A DNA stretch of 35,104 nt from contig NZ_BBPI01000079.1 of NCBI RefSeq assembly GCF_000787715.1, positions 1 to 35,104 of the forward strand. Reading direction: 5' to 3'. The translations under genes were made by a program, and so were the position numbers. Source of the DNA: Sphingomonas parapaucimobilis NBRC 15100. GTDB taxonomy: Bacteria > Pseudomonadota > Alphaproteobacteria > Sphingomonadales > Sphingomonadaceae. Positions 32,687 to 35,104 of this stretch are shown here, in pieces. Every line of letters starts with the position of its first letter. Within the stretch, counting starts at the first letter, position 1. The notes below the pieces were generated by a model. It did no database searches and was not told the origin of the DNA. It saw nothing but the letters and a program-made list of their open reading frames with translations.

Positions 32687-34765
32687 ATGATCCGCTGGCT
32701 TTCCGGCATGGCTTCGCCGTGCCTGCTCATTTCCTCGCCCGTCGCAGCGGAGGCGGGTGATCCCGAACAGGGCCAGCGCGAGATCGTCATCACGGGAGAG
32801 CGGCTGGCCGAGGTCGATGACGAGACGGATACGGCGACGCGCACCGCCACGCCCATGAAGGACATACCGCAATCGATCCAGATCGTGCCGCGCAGCGTGA
32901 TCGAGGATCAGAACAGCATCCGCCTCAGCGACGTGCTGAGCAACGTGTCGAGCGTGCAGCCGGCGAGCATGGCGGGCAATCGTGGCGAAATCTTCCAGAT
33001 CCGTGGATTCGCCACGCCCCGTTACGCGATAGACGGCGTGCTGCTGAACCGTGTGTCGGACCGGTCAGAGGTGTTTCTCGACTTGGCCAATGTACAATCG
33101 GTCGAGGTGCTGAAAGGCCCGGCGTCGGTGATGTACGGCCAGGGCGATCCTGGTGGCGTCATCAACATATCGACCCGCCAGCCTAGCCATAGCCCCACCG
33201 CCGAAATCGAGTTGCAGGGCGGCAGCTTCGGCTTCGCCCGAGCCTCCGCCACGGCCAGCGGGGCCGTCACCGACAGGGTTGCCGTGCGCCTCACCGGCGC
33301 GGCGCAGCGGCTCGACGGGTTCCGTGGTGGCGAAACGGTCGATTCCACCCGCCAGTTCGCCGCGGCCTCCGCCCGCTGGACGCCGGGCGCGGCGACCGTT
33401 GTCAGGCTCGACCTGGATCACGCCAGCCAGCGCGGCCCTTTCGAACGTGGCCTGGTCGTCGGGGCCGACAATCGCATCACCCTGCCGAGGGACCGTTTTC
33501 TTGCCGAACCCTGGTCGCGGACAGCGGCCCATCGTTCGCGAGCGTCGCTGGATATCGGGCATGAGGCGGCCGACTGGCTTACGCTGCGGCTGAACGCGCG
33601 GCACGTCGATGCGACCGTCGACGACGATGATGCGATCGACAACCGAGCACTGGGCAGGGACGGCCGCACCCTGACGCGGCGGGCGACACGGCGGGTCGAA
33701 CGGCTGAAATCCGCCGACATGCGCGGCGAGGCATTGGCACGCTTTTCGACAGGCATGATCGATCACAGGGTGCTGGCGGGCGTAAACTACAGCCGCGCCA
33801 CGCTCGATTTCGTCGCCGACCGGGCCAACATCGCGGGAATCGACATCCTCGCACCTGCCTATACCGCTCCCGTGCCGCGCCTCTCGCCCAATGCCAGCTT
33901 CCTGCGTCGATCGACCCTGTACGGAGTCTATCTGCAGGATCAGGTGACGGTCACGTCATGGCTCAAGCTGCTGGGCAGCGTCCGCCATGACGAGGTGCGC
34001 GATCGCCAGACCGACCGGTTTTCCAACATGCGGGTCGACCGCGACAGCGGCGCGACGACGTTCCGCACCGGCATCGTGGTGCAGCCGATCGCCGCTCTCT
34101 CGTTCTTCGGCGGTTTCGGGCAGAGCTTCCAGCCCCAGACCGGCCGGCGCGCCGATCGCGGGTATCTCGATCCCGAGCGGGGCCGCCAGTGGGAGGCCGG
34201 TGTGAAGGCCGATCCGGCTGATGGGCGCCTGATGGCCACTGCCAGCGTGTTCGACATCCGCAAACGCAACGTCGCGACCGCCGACCCCGACAATCCCGGC
34301 TTCTCGCTTCAAACCGGCGAGCAGCACGTCCGCGGCGCCGAGCTGGATATCACCGGTCATCCGACGCGGCGCTGGCAGGTGATCGTCAGCGGCAGTCACC
34401 TCGACGCGACGATCAGCCGGGACGAGACTTTCGCGATCGGCAATCGCCTCACCAACGTTCCCCGCTGGTCGGGGCGATTGTGGAGCAGCTATATCCTGGG
34501 CGGTCCGGTCGAAGGACTGACGGTGGCGGCGGGGCTGACCCGTGTCGGGCGGCGGAGCGGCGATCTGAACAACAGCTTCTTCGTCGATGGCTACACCATC
34601 TATGATGCGACGATCAGCTACCTGATCCCGAATTCCGGGGTGGAGTTTTCGGTGACCGGCCGCAACCTCACCGATCGCTATTTCATCGAATCCGCCGTGC
34701 AGCGCCTGGAAAACTATCCCGGCGCGCCCCGCACCATCATGGGTTCCTTACGTGCGCGCTTCTGA
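32687..34765 (+). CDS. TonB-dependent siderophore-type receptor
   Basis: A 692-residue outer-membrane receptor of the ferri-siderophore class. It has a short signal peptide (1-21, cut after PVAA), a TonB box REIVITGE (31-38), a plug domain with PMKDIPQSIQIVPRSVIEDQ, IRGFATPRYAIDGVLLNR, SVEVLKGPASVMYGQGDPGG and VINISTRQP, then a barrel ending in Phe (SLRARF). The plug signature is that of FhuA/FpvA-like receptors. CGGAG six bases before the ATG supports the start. The signal peptide is weakly hydrophobic. No Fur-type operator is visible. It lies in the accessory-looking end of the window; a siderophore substrate is inferred from the family only. Confidence 0.92.
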   Translation: MIRWLSGMASPCLLISSPVAAEAGDPEQGQREIVITGERLAEVDDETDTATRTATPMKDIPQSIQIVPRSVIEDQNSIRLSDVLSNVSSVQPASMAGNRGEIFQIRGFATPRYAIDGVLLNRVSDRSEVFLDLANVQSVEVLKGPASVMYGQGDPGGVINISTRQPSHSPTAEIELQGGSFGFARASATASGAVTDRVAVRLTGAAQRLDGFRGGETVDSTRQFAAASARWTPGAATVVRLDLDHASQRGPFERGLVVGADNRITLPRDRFLAEPWSRTAAHRSRASLDIGHEAADWLTLRLNARHVDATVDDDDAIDNRALGRDGRTLTRRATRRVERLKSADMRGEALARFSTGMIDHRVLAGVNYSRATLDFVADRANIAGIDILAPAYTAPVPRLSPNASFLRRSTLYGVYLQDQVTVTSWLKLLGSVRHDEVRDRQTDRFSNMRVDRDSGATTFRTGIVVQPIAALSFFGGFGQSFQPQTGRRADRGYLDPERGRQWEAGVKADPADGRLMATASVFDIRKRNVATADPDNPGFSLQTGEQHVRGAELDITGHPTRRWQVIVSGSHLDATISRDETFAIGNRLTNVPRWSGRLWSSYILGGPVEGLTVAAGLTRVGRRSGDLNNSFFVDGYTIYDATISYLIPNSGVEFSVTGRNLTDRYFIESAVQRLENYPGAPRTIMGSLRARF

Positions 34766-34824
34766 TGCTCGGGAGGACGGGGACTCAGGAACCGATGCGT
34801 GGCGATCCGGCACCGCCATGATGC

Positions 34825-35103
34825 ACGACGCGGCGGTATCCACAATGCGTCCCCGCCGGTGACGAACAGCCGTCGTGGATCGTCACCGAAAGCGCAATTG
34901 CCACCCGGATACGGCGTCGGGACAGTCGTGATAGGCCGGGCGGTTTCGTCTAACGTCTCGATCCGCCGTGCCGAACTGCTCCGGCTTCATCCGCGACGAT
35001 CGAGCGTGAAGCCATCGGGAATGGCGCTGGATATGGCTGAGAAACGACGTGCATTGCTCGACGTCGTGCCGTCATTGTTCAGGCCGATGGTGGTTAGAGT
35101 TGA
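34825..35103 (-). pseudogene. Broken SMP-30/gluconolactonase-like gene (3' part)
   Basis: Read on the minus strand from the window edge, the frame encodes an SMP-30/gluconolactonase-like C-terminal half: RRFSAISSAIPDGFTLDRRG, then ETLDETARPITTVPTPYPGG and NCAFGDDPRRLFVTGGDALW. The pattern IPDG-x3-D-x2-G followed by AFG-x5-LFVT is family-typical. An in-frame TGA at 34987-34989 breaks it, where intact relatives continue with a residue such as Trp. After ALWIPPRR (about 34825) similarity stops and the frame runs into the receptor 3' end. The 5' part is outside the window. It could instead be a sequencing error or a real Trp codon changed. Confidence 0.6.
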
Positions 35104-35104
35104 A

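Overview
The window is GC-rich chromosomal DNA (roughly 65 % GC by eye), most likely from a Sphingomonas-like alphaproteobacterium (order Sphingomonadales). The evidence is the protein sequences themselves (DnaA, SecB, MurJ, a Tim44-like protein, ComM), the block ubiE-ubiB-coaBC-dut facing mutM-rpsT-dnaA, outer-membrane TonB-dependent receptors, GANTC (CcrM-type) sites upstream of dnaA, and short intergenic palindromes. Nearly all of it is core housekeeping. The assignment rests on family recognition, not on a search.

Layout. (1) 1-190 has no gene I can support. (2) 190-4930: a small exported protein, a PPP-type phosphatase, wecC and wecB on the minus strand, and galU on the plus strand. These make UDP-ManNAcA and UDP-glucose precursors for surface polysaccharide. 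(3) 4966-11555, minus strand: a packed operon, read ubiE > ubiB > membrane protein > coaBC > dut > exported protein > moeB/thiF-like > small membrane protein, with five successive 4-base stop/start overlaps. (4) 11634-14804, plus strand: mutM, rpsT with a strong terminator, a 416-base regulatory gap, then dnaA. (5) 14805-15228: no gene, but palindromic repeats. (6) 15229-18342, minus strand: secB > murJ > trpS. (7) 18529-21120, plus strand: Tim44-like protein, mltA, smr; then dapE on the minus strand overlapping the smr tail, a 56-residue membrane protein, a perfect 31-base inverted repeat and a GST. (8) 23351-26404, minus strand: a large TonB-dependent receptor. (9) 26735-29920, minus strand: the rpmH > rnpA > yidD > yidC > engB cluster. 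(10) 30117-32069, plus strand: comM, a small membrane protein and tRNA-Leu(CAA). (11) 32070-35104: the only accessory-looking part, with a 617-base gap without a convincing gene, a siderophore-type TonB receptor and, at the edge, a broken SMP-30/gluconolactonase-like gene.

I found no clear new multi-gene system. The most interesting points are the rnpA start: no ATG, GTG or TTG lies between the end of rpmH and the conserved RnpA N-terminus, while an in-frame ATG seven bases before the rpmH start would enclose all of rpmH; the paired GANTC sites and repeats upstream of dnaA; a terminator-like hairpin just in front of the rpmH ribosome binding site; and the palindromic repeat family.
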